Shown here: piece after piece, positions 1 to 8,135 of the stretch
Layout: the number at the start of each line of letters is the position of its first letter
Numbering within the stretch: position 1 is the first letter of the stretch
The notes under the pieces: generated by a model
Databases searched by the model: none
What the model was told of the DNA's origin: nothing
The model's input: the letters and a program-made list of their open reading frames with translations, nothing else
Position numbers and translations under genes: made by a program
NCBI GenBank assembly: GCA_905182125.1
Contig: CAJJAV010000012.1
Coordinates: 1-64,000 of the forward strand
Source: an uncultured Candidatus Poseidoniales archaeon
GTDB taxonomy: Archaea > Thermoplasmatota > Poseidoniia > Poseidoniales > Poseidoniaceae
Reading direction: 5' to 3'
DNA: 64,000 nucleotides

Positions 1-2
1 AC

Positions 3-392
3 ACGTTGTTCGGGGGCCGCCTTCTTTCAATTATGGACAAAGCTGGCGGGATCGCTTGCTCCAAATTCGCGCACAGGGAATTTGTTACAATTTCCATCGA
101 TACGCTGAAATTCATCGCTCCAGCACGTCAAGGAGACCTTTTGGAAGTCACTGGTAAAGTGGTGTTTACAAGCACGCACACAGCTTGCACAAAGGTGACT
201 GCTATGGCAGTGGACAAAGCAACATGGAAGAAAAAGAAGATCTGTGAAGGGTACTTTTTCTTCGTAGCCATCGACTCGATGATGCGTCCAATTCCAATCC
301 CTCAGTTGACTGTTGAAAACGAAGAAGAGCAAAAGGATTGGGACCAAGCAAAGCGCATCAAAGCACAAATGCGCAGCAACACTGAGCAATGA
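3..392 (+). CDS. Acyl-CoA thioesterase, hotdog fold (5' end missing)
   Basis: The gene runs off the left edge. The visible 129 codons begin inside the family's GT-L-FGG loop (TLFGGRLLSIMDKAGG), and continue with the FVTISIDTLKFIAPARQGDLLEVTGKV strand region typical of YciA/BFIT-type acyl-CoA hydrolases, which cleave fatty acyl-CoA to free acid and CoA. Only some 15-20 N-terminal residues, including the usual Asn of the N-H-x-G-T loop, should be missing. The C-terminus is a charged lysine/glutamate tail. The TTG at position 6 is an internal leucine codon, not the start. The next gene on the same strand starts about 40 bases downstream. The fold assignment is firm; the chain-length specificity is not knowable from here. 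Confidence 0.8.
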   Translation, partial: TLFGGRLLSIMDKAGGIACSKFAHREFVTISIDTLKFIAPARQGDLLEVTGKVVFTSTHTACTKVTAMAVDKATWKKKKICEGYFFFVAIDSMMRPIPIPQLTVENEEEQKDWDQAKRIKAQMRSNTEQ

Positions 393-432
393 GCACCCCT
401 ACATTGATGTGGGCCTCGTTGGTGGCGAAGTC

Positions 433-1455
433 ATGCCTGTTCTCAATATAGCCATGGTTGGCAGCGACGATTTGGCCCGTGAAATTGCAAAACCCACTGA
501 CCAACGCGACGTGCACACCTACGTCCACAAGGAAGCAGGCAGCGATGGACCGCGCATTCTCTCACTGATTCGTCCTGCCAAGTATCCCGAACGTCTTCGT
601 CCATTCCTGAACGCACTTTCAGCTGCGCGAGTTGGAATCATCGAAGTGACCGCAGTTGATGCAACCCTTGGAGAAGCGCTTGTTGCTTTCGCAAGTTCAA
701 GCCTTCCACATGGAATCGCCATCATCAACCCACCAGAAGGTGAATGGGTCGATGAAGACCAAGTCAAGATGTTATTTACACAGGCTGGACTCGGTGGGTG
801 GACCTTTGCCAAGGGCGATGGCATTGAATTGCGCAAGAAGTTGTACGACCTCATGGATGCGATTTCTGATGAATTGAAAGCAAGTGCTGAAGCCCCATTA
901 GTGATTCCCGTCGACCAACATTTCAACGTCAAAGGCATCGGTTTGGTTGCGATTGGCTATGTCCAATCAGGCACCGTGAATGTTCATGACGAACTTGTTC
1001 TTCTCCCGGCAAACGGCGCTGGGAGCGCCAAATCCTTGCAAGTCATGGATGACGACGTGCAGGCAGCTCGAGCCGGAGACCGTGTTGGTCTCGCCCTCCG
1101 TAACGCTAAGGAAGATCACTTGGGCAGCGGCACGTTGCTTGTCCGCCCTGCCGTCGAGGATAAGAAAACCAACACAACAATTCCTTTGGCAGTGGTTGCA
1201 CATCACCGATCGAAGTTGGATTTAACCCGTTCACCTTTCCAAAAGCGCGTCTTGACTGAAGGGGATGTAATTCACGCAAGCGTCGATTTACAGTTTGTTG
1301 TTGGACGGGTTGCCTCTGTTGATGGAAGCACTGCAATTGTGGCATGGGAAAACCCCTTGTTCATTCGAAGAGAAAACCCCGAACCCACATTGATTGCCCA
1401 ACTAGACTCAAAGCCTCGAATCATGGGGAGTGCGCTCCTCGAATGCCTCGAATGA
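433..1455 (+). CDS. EF-Tu/SelB-like protein with a degenerate G domain
   Basis: 340 residues. The C-terminal half aligns by eye with translation-factor domains 2 and 3: residues about 155-230 contain a core of the form V-D-Q-H-F-N-V-K-G-I-G followed by GTVNVHDELVLLP and ARAGDRVGLAL, as in EF-Tu/SelB domain 2. The N-terminal half begins NIAMVGSDDLAREI where a P-loop (GHVDHGKT) should be. It has no DxxG, and its NKxD position reads INPP, so GTP binding is unlikely. Such degenerate EF-Tu/SelB paralogues are known in archaea but their role is unclear. ATG 433 is chosen because homologous sequence begins just there; GTG 409 is a possible alternative. It is co-directional with the thioesterase. Confidence 0.7.
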   Translation: MPVLNIAMVGSDDLAREIAKPTDQRDVHTYVHKEAGSDGPRILSLIRPAKYPERLRPFLNALSAARVGIIEVTAVDATLGEALVAFASSSLPHGIAIINPPEGEWVDEDQVKMLFTQAGLGGWTFAKGDGIELRKKLYDLMDAISDELKASAEAPLVIPVDQHFNVKGIGLVAIGYVQSGTVNVHDELVLLPANGAGSAKSLQVMDDDVQAARAGDRVGLALRNAKEDHLGSGTLLVRPAVEDKKTNTTIPLAVVAHHRSKLDLTRSPFQKRVLTEGDVIHASVDLQFVVGRVASVDGSTAIVAWENPLFIRRENPEPTLIAQLDSKPRIMGSALLECLE

Positions 1456-1458
1456 GGC

Positions 1459-1623
1459 TCAAAGGAACCAGAAATAGTAGATGCCGCACCCAATAAAAGG
1501 GGAAATCAATACAAAGTACCTCAGTGGTTTCCACCACCAGCGATTCGTATAGCGCTCTGTTTGATTGCCAACTTCCTCAAGGACTCCTTCAACCAAAGCG
1601 GTTTCTGTTAGCAACTCAATCAT
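1459..1623 (-). CDS. Small single-pass membrane protein
   Basis: 54 residues from ATG 1623: an acidic N-terminal half, then W-W-W-K-P-L-R followed by a hydrophobic stretch (YFVLISPFIGCGIYYFWFL) that would span the membrane to the very C-terminus. An AGGCG sequence a few bases upstream of the ATG could bind the ribosome. It lies tail-to-tail with the preceding gene, 3 bases away. I do not recognise the family. The reading frame extends further upstream to 1719, but that part has no clear start or domain. Confidence is moderate because the gene is short. Confidence 0.45.
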   Translation of the reverse strand: MIELLTETALVEGVLEEVGNQTERYTNRWWWKPLRYFVLISPFIGCGIYYFWFL

Positions 1624-1798
1624 AATTTCGCCTATGCAAGCCGCCTGATAAAGCAATACCCGGTCTGAGAGTGCTGTGTTGGCATTTGACGCGATAATGC
1701 ACTGATTCGGCGCTTGCAAAAGGGTCGGAATTCGCCGCCCAACAACCCATCAGCAGTCGGTGGTTTGATAACCAACTACGGGCCCTTTGCGGACTGGG

Positions 1799-3457
1799 AT
1801 GCGCATTACTGGACAGGAGGAAGGTCCACGGAGTGCTGAAGACCTTGAGGTCTTCAAAGGATTGCACTTGGTGGGGACACCCGGGAGGGTTCAAATTACA
1901 GTCTCTGAGCGCAAGCTTTCCATCGAACAAAAAACGGGCCACTGCCTGGACATCGCTCATGAATGGGTGATGAGGCTCAATCACACTCACAAACCCTTAG
2001 TCCCCAATGGTTACGCCTTCATGGGCGGTATTTTCCTTTGGTTCGGGCTGCGGGGAATGGTGCTTGGGACTGCAGTCCAAGCCTTCACAATTGTCGTTGG
2101 TTTGTCGCTCCTCATTGGCCGGTTTGGAGCGCGTCGCCCAACATTGACCATCGAAACTCAGGCTCAAGATTGCCACACCCTAACTGGAAACGATGCAACC
2201 TTGATGCGGCTATGTGAACTCCACAACCGATTGAGCGATGGAATGAGCCTTGAACACGCCCGTATTGGCCTTGATCAGCTGCATCGAGACGTTGATTATC
2301 CGCGCTCACAAGCCACCCCTCTCCTGCCTTCTGAACCGGTCCACCTTGAATCTCCTCTTTCGATTGCGACATTGCTTTCAAACCACGGCGAAGCTGATGC
2401 CCTCCCCGAATCCATTGCCCCCCTCGAATTCCATGGCCATGATCAACCGTTGGATTTAGATTTTGGAGAACCTGAAACAGCGGGGTGGATGTTTGGAGAA
2501 CCTGAATCACAGCCCGCAATGGGGACGATGTCAACTGAGCATGGCTTGATCGAAAGAGGAAGAGCAAATGCACGTCATCGTCGTACTGCTCTGACTCACA
2601 CCGGGCCTGAGTTGGCAGAAACAAGAGTCACACATCACCCAGCACACCCATACCCTTCACCACAACCGAGGGAGATGGAACGGTCGTTCAGCAGGATCTT
2701 TGGAGACGAAGAACACATCCCTCAACAGCCCATGGTTGGCCAACTGAGTGAAGCGCCCCCCACCTATCTTCCGAGTTTCATGGGCCCAGATGGCGCCCAT
2801 GTACCTCAAAAGAGACCCGAAACAATCACCCCTGAGCCCGTGCTCGAAGATATGTTCGGAGACATATTCGCAGATGAAGGCCCTGCTTCTTTGGTTGATG
2901 TTGCCCGACGAGAAGAAACGGTTCTCGAAGCTGAAATCGTCCCTGAAGAACCACCAGCACCGCCCACTCAAACACGTAGCCAATACGGAATTGAACCACG
3001 TACATCGAGCTACGACAACCCACGCTTCCAAGTTCGTAGGAGCAGAAGTGCAACAGCCTCTCGTGTGCAGTCGGTCGTTCAAGGTCTAACTCGCAGCGCA
3101 ACCTTAGCCGGAAGACTCCTCACTGGGGCACATCCAATCGACCAAACCACTCCCATAGAGACCGAGAGCGGCCAAGAACTTCGTGATCGCTCATCCCGAA
3201 CGCATCAAGAAGAAATTGTCAACAGTGTGGCGAACCTTTCGGACCAGCGTGGAGGCTCACTTCCTCAAGAAGAACTCGACCGCCTAACCGAACACATCAC
3301 GCGCCGAAACACACTTGCCGAGCAAATTCAGCAAGAACGACAAGCACAAACAGAAACCAAAGATCTGGATGAACTCGCCTTTGATGAGTTGACTGAAAGC
3401 GATGAGCGAAACCGAGCAACATCGGGTGTTTCAGGATTAGCAAGGATTGATTTTTAA
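1799..3457 (+). CDS. Membrane protein with long disordered cytoplasmic tail, unknown function
   Basis: 552 residues from ATG 1799. Residues about 20-60 look like a small beta-rich domain (GRVQITVSERKLSIEQKTG), followed by two close hydrophobic helices around residues 72-105 (GGIFLWFGLRGMVLGTAVQAF and IVVGLSLLIGRF) and a short domain at about 110-165. The remaining 380 residues are low-complexity, rich in Pro, Glu, Arg and Ser, with repeated F-G-E-P-E and M-F-G-D-I-F segments, and end in a charged helical stretch. No catalytic motif is visible. The layout resembles a membrane-tethered scaffold, but that is inference only. It ends back-to-back with the PfkB kinase with no intergenic base. Confidence 0.6.
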   Translation: MRITGQEEGPRSAEDLEVFKGLHLVGTPGRVQITVSERKLSIEQKTGHCLDIAHEWVMRLNHTHKPLVPNGYAFMGGIFLWFGLRGMVLGTAVQAFTIVVGLSLLIGRFGARRPTLTIETQAQDCHTLTGNDATLMRLCELHNRLSDGMSLEHARIGLDQLHRDVDYPRSQATPLLPSEPVHLESPLSIATLLSNHGEADALPESIAPLEFHGHDQPLDLDFGEPETAGWMFGEPESQPAMGTMSTEHGLIERGRANARHRRTALTHTGPELAETRVTHHPAHPYPSPQPREMERSFSRIFGDEEHIPQQPMVGQLSEAPPTYLPSFMGPDGAHVPQKRPETITPEPVLEDMFGDIFADEGPASLVDVARREETVLEAEIVPEEPPAPPTQTRSQYGIEPRTSSYDNPRFQVRRSRSATASRVQSVVQGLTRSATLAGRLLTGAHPIDQTTPIETESGQELRDRSSRTHQEEIVNSVANLSDQRGGSLPQEELDRLTEHITRRNTLAEQIQQERQAQTETKDLDELAFDELTESDERNRATSGVSGLARIDF

Positions 3458-4378
3458 TCATCCGAGCATGCTTTCAAACTGGGTGATTCGTAGGTCAAAG
3501 GCATCCGCACTCATACTTTTCAGGGCCTCAACCCCGAACGATTGCAAGGTGAAACTGGCAGAGACTGTTGCAGCAACAAGCGCAGCACGCAACTCGTTGC
3601 GATCCAGTGGCCCCTCACCTGCTGCGATGTAGGCTGCCAAGGTGCCGGCGAAGGTATCGCCGCACCCGGTTGGGTCTCGAACATCGGCGGTTGGAAAGGC
3701 TGGCAATGCAATGATTTCTTCACCGTGGAAGGCAAGAACACCGTGTTCACCTCGTTTGACAACCAAGGTTGAAGCAGAAGTCATCAAACGAACAGCATGC
3801 GCTGCTCGAATTAAGTTTTCATCTCCAGCCAACATTCTGACCTCTCCATCATTGATGATGATGAGATCCACGCGTTGCATCACTTCGAGCAACGGTTCTC
3901 GAGCGATGTCAATCCAGAGGTTCATGGAATCCAACATCGAGAGCCGTTGTGGCGTTGTTTGATCTAAGACACTCGCTTGAAGCGCAGGATGAAGGTTTGC
4001 GCAAAACGTGACTTTGGGGGTTCGAGCGTGCTCAGGAACCTTTGGTTGAAAGTGTTCAAAGACATTCAGGTGGGTGGCATGAGTTTCAGCCTCCGCCATC
4101 GAACCTTGGTAAGCACCTTCCCAACGGAAGGTTTCTCCTGGAGCAGTTTCGATACCAGAGACGTCCGTGCCATGATGTGCGAGAACCAATCGGTCTTCAT
4201 CGGCAAAATCCTCACCGACAACGCCAACCAATCCCACTTGGCCAAGGCCCAAACGTTTGGCATGAAATGAACTCGCAAGGCCGCCATAGGTCGCCGAACC
4301 ACCCAGGGTCCTTTCGACTTGACCGGCCGGTGAAGTAACTGAATCATAGGCGATGCTGCCAACCAAAAGGACATCCAT
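3458..4378 (-). CDS. PfkB-family carbohydrate/nucleoside kinase
   Basis: 306 residues, the usual size for the ribokinase/PfkB family. The N-terminal MDVLLVGSIAYDSV strand, the GGSATYGG di-glycine switch (about residues 26-33) and the C-terminal anion-hole motif DPTGCGDTFAG with its catalytic Asp (about residue 245) are all present. The enzyme transfers ATP phosphate to a sugar, nucleoside or related alcohol; the substrate cannot be told from sequence. ATG 4378 is chosen because the family's N-terminal strand begins there; the frame extends upstream without homology. It lies downstream of the biotin carboxylase gene on the same strand, with a 117-base gap. Confidence 0.85.
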   Translation of the reverse strand: MDVLLVGSIAYDSVTSPAGQVERTLGGSATYGGLASSFHAKRLGLGQVGLVGVVGEDFADEDRLVLAHHGTDVSGIETAPGETFRWEGAYQGSMAEAETHATHLNVFEHFQPKVPEHARTPKVTFCANLHPALQASVLDQTTPQRLSMLDSMNLWIDIAREPLLEVMQRVDLIIINDGEVRMLAGDENLIRAAHAVRLMTSASTLVVKRGEHGVLAFHGEEIIALPAFPTADVRDPTGCGDTFAGTLAAYIAAGEGPLDRNELRAALVAATVSASFTLQSFGVEALKSMSADAFDLRITQFESMLG

Positions 4379-4495
4379 AGCCCAACCAAATGGGGGCGCT
4401 ACTTCAAGGTGCCACCACGGACAGAGATCAAGAAATGTGCAACAGAGTTGAGGAAAGGTCGCACACATCAACAAAGCCGTCGGATGGGTTCGAGT

Positions 4496-5836
4496 TCACC
4501 CAAGCAACTCTTGATGCATATCGATGTATTGAATCGTGATGTTTCGGTCGAGGAAATCTTGCTCGTCCATGATTCGTCGATGCAAAGGAATGAGATGCTC
4601 GACGCCGGTGATCATGGTTTCATCAAGGGCGGTTCGCATGCGACGAACTGCATCATCTCGGTCCCGCCCCCAGACAAGCAACTTAGCCAAGAGGGAATCA
4701 AAACAACCTGGCATCTCGTACCCGGGGTGCGCATGAGTGTCGACTCGGACACCATAGCCGGATGGGAAGTGGCATTCCCACAACCGTCCTGGGCTCGGTA
4801 TGAATTTACGAGGATCTTCAGCATTGAGGCGGCATTGAATCGCATGGCCGTTCCAAGTCACGTCTTCCTGTCCGAAGGGCAACGCCTCCCCTTGAGCAAC
4901 ACGGATTCCTAATTCCACGAGGTTATGACCAGTGATCATTTCTGTCACCGTGTGTTCGACTTGGACCCTAGGATTCACTTCGAGGAAGTAAAAATCCCCT
5001 TTCGCATCCCGGAGGAATTCGAAGGTTGCAAGGCCCTTGTAGCCAACAGATTCTGCCCCACGGCAAACCATGTCGCCTATTTCTTGGCGCTTGGCATCGT
5101 CCAACCAAGGACCTTCCTCGACCAGCTTTTGATGGCGTCGCTGAATGGAGCAGAAGCGTTCACCGAAGTGGATGGCATTCTTTCCGTCACCAAGCACTTG
5201 GAATTCGACGTGTTGAGCCCCTTGAATGTATTTTTCGACAAAGACACGCTCATCCCCAAAGGCCGACTTGGCACGAGACTGACAGAGCCTGAGTGCACCT
5301 TCAAACTCCGAGGATTGTTCAACGATCTGCATACCGATACCACCGCCGCCTGCTGCGGCTTTGATGATGACTGGATAGCCTATTTCTTCGGCTAATTCCG
5401 AGGCAACCCCCGCATCAGAGATGGATTCAGAAGAGCCTTTTGCTGTCGGAAGGCCTGCCGCTTCCATAGCAGCGCGGGCTTGGATTTTGTCCCCCAGCAA
5501 CGTGATGACGTCTGCTGAGGGGCCGATGAAGGTGATGCCTTCTTCTTGTAAACGCCTGACGAAGGTCGCATTCTCAGCAAGGAACCCATACCCAGGATGG
5601 ACCGCGTCGCAACCCATTTCCTTTGCCGCAGTGATCACCGATTCAATGTCCAAGTACGTGTCGAGTGGATTGGTTTTGTTGTTAGCATAAGCCACATCTG
5701 CAAGTCGAACTGGCAGTGAAAGACGATCCTCACGACCATGAATAATTGCTGCTTCAATGCCCATGTCGCGCAGGGTACGGAGTATTCGAAGAGCGATTTC
5801 CCCACGGTTCGCAATCAGCACTCGCTTGAAGGTCAT
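4496..5836 (-). CDS. Biotin carboxylase subunit (acetyl-/propionyl-CoA or pyruvate carboxylase)
   Basis: 446 residues, the length of a bacterial AccC-type subunit. It starts MTFKRVLIANRGEIALRILR, carries the ATP-grasp glycine-rich loop KAAAGGGGIGM (about residues 155-165), FGERFCSIQRRHQKLVEEGP (about 230-250) and the metal-binding E-V-N-P-R-V-Q-V-E-H motif (about 280-290). It would carboxylate biotin using ATP and bicarbonate. It contains no biotin-carrier domain, and no carrier or carboxyltransferase gene is adjacent, so its partner must be encoded elsewhere. It is distinct from the methylcrotonyl-CoA carboxylase subunit at 43329-44834. ATG 5836 is chosen over the longer frame because the family N-terminus begins there. 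Confidence 0.9.
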   Translation of the reverse strand: MTFKRVLIANRGEIALRILRTLRDMGIEAAIIHGREDRLSLPVRLADVAYANNKTNPLDTYLDIESVITAAKEMGCDAVHPGYGFLAENATFVRRLQEEGITFIGPSADVITLLGDKIQARAAMEAAGLPTAKGSSESISDAGVASELAEEIGYPVIIKAAAGGGGIGMQIVEQSSEFEGALRLCQSRAKSAFGDERVFVEKYIQGAQHVEFQVLGDGKNAIHFGERFCSIQRRHQKLVEEGPWLDDAKRQEIGDMVCRGAESVGYKGLATFEFLRDAKGDFYFLEVNPRVQVEHTVTEMITGHNLVELGIRVAQGEALPFGQEDVTWNGHAIQCRLNAEDPRKFIPSPGRLWECHFPSGYGVRVDTHAHPGYEMPGCFDSLLAKLLVWGRDRDDAVRRMRTALDETMITGVEHLIPLHRRIMDEQDFLDRNITIQYIDMHQELLG

Positions 5837-6038
5837 GGTTGCTCGAGGAGGAATTACCCTATGATGCCAACGGTTGAAACTCAATCAGAACTGGTATTTT
5901 CTAGACTGCAGACGGCGGGTGGTGCTGAACCAAAAAGGACCTTAAAACTTCCACAATACGGAAAGAAATTACAAGAATAGTGCTAAAATCATGCAAATTA
6001 GTGGGAGAGTTCATATCAATGTACGATGTTCGTTAAAC

Positions 6039-6500
6039 ATGACGCCGACACCTCAAACTGGAGCCGAAGCCCTCGACCGGCTCGCTGGCCGTGACTTAAA
6101 CGCAGATGGACGAATTGTGAATTTGGTTATTTGTGGAAACTCTAAATTTTATAATTATTCATGGTTGGAAAACGCCATTGATGAGTGGGTTGAAGTCAAC
6201 GCCTATCCCGACATGATCATCCTCGGTGGAGCGAGTGGAGTCGATTACCTTGCAGAACGATGGTGCGATAACAACAACATTCCCCTTGCTGTATTCACCG
6301 AAGCATGGTCTGCACCTCGGCCAAACATATCGACCGACACTGGAAGGCCGGAAGCGAAAGCAACCCTGGCTGACCAAATGCTCGAACGCGCAACTCACAT
6401 GCTTGCGTTCCCAGGGCCAGACTCCGTTTGGACCAAGAAGATGGAAGATGCTGCAAAAGCATGTGGCATCCCTGTTTCGAGCGTTCCGATCCCAGTTTGA
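6039..6500 (+). CDS. SLOG-superfamily protein (DUF2493/YspA-like)
   Basis: 153 residues. The core reads NLVICGNSKFYNYSWLENAIDEW, then MIILGGASGVDYLAERWC and later MLERATHMLAFPG, which is the Rossmann-like layout of SLOG proteins (DprA/LOG/YspA relatives), with the GGASGVD loop as the presumed nucleotide-binding site. Members bind nucleotides or nucleotide-derived signals; the ligand of this clade is unknown. The longer frame starts at ATG 5991, but the domain begins after ATG 6039. It is divergent from the biotin carboxylase across about 200 AT-rich bases. Confidence 0.6.
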   Translation: MTPTPQTGAEALDRLAGRDLNADGRIVNLVICGNSKFYNYSWLENAIDEWVEVNAYPDMIILGGASGVDYLAERWCDNNNIPLAVFTEAWSAPRPNISTDTGRPEAKATLADQMLERATHMLAFPGPDSVWTKKMEDAAKACGIPVSSVPIPV

Positions 6501-6553
6501 ACAGCACCGTTGATTTCCATTGAATTTGAAGGCTCGAGTGGCTGAAAGTATCA

Positions 6554-6559
6554 TTTTTT
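6554..6559 (+). terminator. T6 tract after the SLOG gene
   Basis: A run of six T lies about 55 bases after the stop of the SLOG-like gene, in an AT-rich gap between convergent genes. Oligo-T tracts are the common transcription termination signal in euryarchaea. No hairpin precedes it. Confidence 0.4.
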
Positions 6560-6698
6560 AGTTCCAGTTTCAAACAAGGCGTTGAAAAACACACCGATTT
6601 GCCATAAAACAGCCTAACACCGCCAAAAATTCACTTCCCACCCCTCCGCCAGTACATACTGTACAAATGAGCTAACAAGCGCTCTCTAGGGAAGGGCC

Positions 6699-6703
6699 AA
6701 AAA
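6699..6703 (-). terminator. Oligo-T tract (minus strand) after the flavin reductase gene
   Basis: Five A on the + strand, so U5 in the minus-strand transcript, lie 11 bases past the reductase stop codon. Further A runs follow down to about 6580. This is a plausible archaeal termination region for the minus-strand transcript. The rest of 6501-6713 shows no gene. Confidence 0.3.
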
Positions 6704-6713
6704 TTATCGAAAA

Positions 6714-7964
6714 TCAGTACACGTCACGCAAGTAACGCTTTTGTTCCCGCATCATGGTTTTCTCGATGAAGTGGGTCGCGTCTTCGTTGGACATGCCACC
6801 GTGTTCTTCTGCAATCGAAATGAGGGCACGATGAACGTCTTTGGCCATGTAGGTTTTATCGCCACAAATGTAGAAGTATGCTCCATTTTCGAACCATTGC
6901 CAAATTTCGGCACCGTGCTCAATGAGGCGGTGTTGGACATAGATTTTCTCTGCCTGGTCACGTGACCAAGCGGTTGTGAACCTGAACAGATCGCCGCTGT
7001 CCATCCACCCTTCAATGGTTTCTTGATAGTAGAATTCGGTCTTTGAGGATTGATCGCCAAAGAACAACCAATTGCGTCCTTTGCCTCCATCGAACACACG
7101 CTGCTCCATGAAGGCTCTGAACGGTGCGATACCTGTTCCTGGACCAACCATGATGATGTCGATGTCCTTATTTTCTGGGAGTATGAACGACTTGGTCGGT
7201 GACATGAACACACCAATCGGTGCACCTGATGTATCAATCTCATCAGCCATGAACTGAGTGCACAAGCCGCCTCGTACACGTCCGTTGTATTCAAATCGGA
7301 CAATACCAACGGTGAGTTCGACGAATCCGGGGTGGGCATCATGGGAAGAGGCAATCGAGTAGAGGCGAGGTTTCAGACGATCGGCCAGCTCGAGGAATTC
7401 TTCAGGTGTGTACTTCACATCAAATTCACGCATGATGTCGACATAGTCTCGAGTCCAAAGGTAGTCTTCGATGGCTTTGGCATCAACAACAAGAGCCTCG
7501 ACCTTAGCCACGGGGTCATCGGAGGGTTGGCCAGGTGAAAGACCAGGTGGCAAATCGCCTTCGTCATCGGCCGACCATTCTTCTCCATTTCGGGAACGGG
7601 CTACGATGGAAAGGGAGATACGCATACCACTTGCAACAACCTTGTGTGCAAGGGATTGGACGAATTTCTTGTTTGCCATGTGCACTTCAAAATCCTTCTT
7701 GAGTGCAGTGTATACATCTCGCTCTCCGTTGTGTGTAGAAACGAGTTGATTGCGATCCCAGCCTTGAACCTGAATCAATTCTTCAACAATGTGTGGGGGG
7801 TTTTCAGAAAGCACGCCAAGGGCGTCTCCGACCTTGTAATCGAGGCCTGAGTCGCCAAGAGCGAAGACAATGTGGCGGGTTTCTTTCTTCGACCCTTTGC
7901 CGTTCAAGACATAGTTTTCCGTGATTTGGCTCATATATGGGTTCTTCAAACTCCAATCGCTCAT
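6714..7964 (-). CDS. CysJ-like FAD/NADPH oxidoreductase lacking the flavodoxin domain
   Basis: 416 residues. It matches the C-terminal part of sulfite reductase flavoprotein and cytochrome P450 reductase: a connecting domain, the FAD motif RLYSIASS (about residues 215-222), RGGLCTQFMAD, the pyridine-nucleotide motif MVGPGTGIAPFRAFMEQR (about 275-292), and a C-terminal YFYICGDKTYMAKDVHRAL region ending in a tyrosine that could stack on FAD. There is no FMN/flavodoxin domain, so electrons must pass to a separate carrier such as ferredoxin or flavodoxin, or to a hemoprotein. ATG 7964 is chosen because the conserved sequence begins there. It is divergent from crtI, with a perfect inverted repeat 20 bases upstream of its start. 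Confidence 0.8.
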   Translation of the reverse strand: MSDWSLKNPYMSQITENYVLNGKGSKKETRHIVFALGDSGLDYKVGDALGVLSENPPHIVEELIQVQGWDRNQLVSTHNGERDVYTALKKDFEVHMANKKFVQSLAHKVVASGMRISLSIVARSRNGEEWSADDEGDLPPGLSPGQPSDDPVAKVEALVVDAKAIEDYLWTRDYVDIMREFDVKYTPEEFLELADRLKPRLYSIASSHDAHPGFVELTVGIVRFEYNGRVRGGLCTQFMADEIDTSGAPIGVFMSPTKSFILPENKDIDIIMVGPGTGIAPFRAFMEQRVFDGGKGRNWLFFGDQSSKTEFYYQETIEGWMDSGDLFRFTTAWSRDQAEKIYVQHRLIEHGAEIWQWFENGAYFYICGDKTYMAKDVHRALISIAEEHGGMSNEDATHFIEKTMMREQKRYLRDVY

Positions 7965-7984
7965 GGTATCACCGTGCAACCTAA

Positions 7985-8010
7985 GGCTGTGATTTGGTCC
8001 AATCACAGCC
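7985..8010. promoter_or_regulatory. Perfect 10-bp inverted repeat between reductase and crtI
   Basis: GGCTGTGATT at 7985-7994 and its exact reverse complement AATCACAGCC at 8001-8010 are separated by six bases. The element sits 20 bases upstream of the reductase ATG and about 125 bases upstream of the crtI ATG. It could be a dimeric repressor operator at the divergent promoter, or a hairpin in the reductase leader. The symmetry is direct observation; the regulatory role is inference. Confidence 0.5.
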
Positions 8011-8135
8011 TCCTTAAGATGCTTAGCACCCAGAGCGATGCCTTCACCTATTCACTGTGTTCTATGGCTTAGCAAACGGCGTTTTGACAAGGATGGATAC
8101 GGCCCTTTATATGGAGACCCCGGTGGTTGTGAGCC

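Noticed and set aside
4485-4500. tRNA-like T-loop sequence (GGTTCGAGTTC)
   Set aside because: The flanking bases do not form a T stem and no acceptor, D or anticodon arm can be drawn on either strand. It partly overlaps the end of the biotin carboxylase gene.
7989-8008. CRP/FNR-type binding site at the crtI palindrome
   Set aside because: The TGTGA and TCACA half-sites are 10 bases apart instead of 6, and a CRP-type regulator is not in the window.
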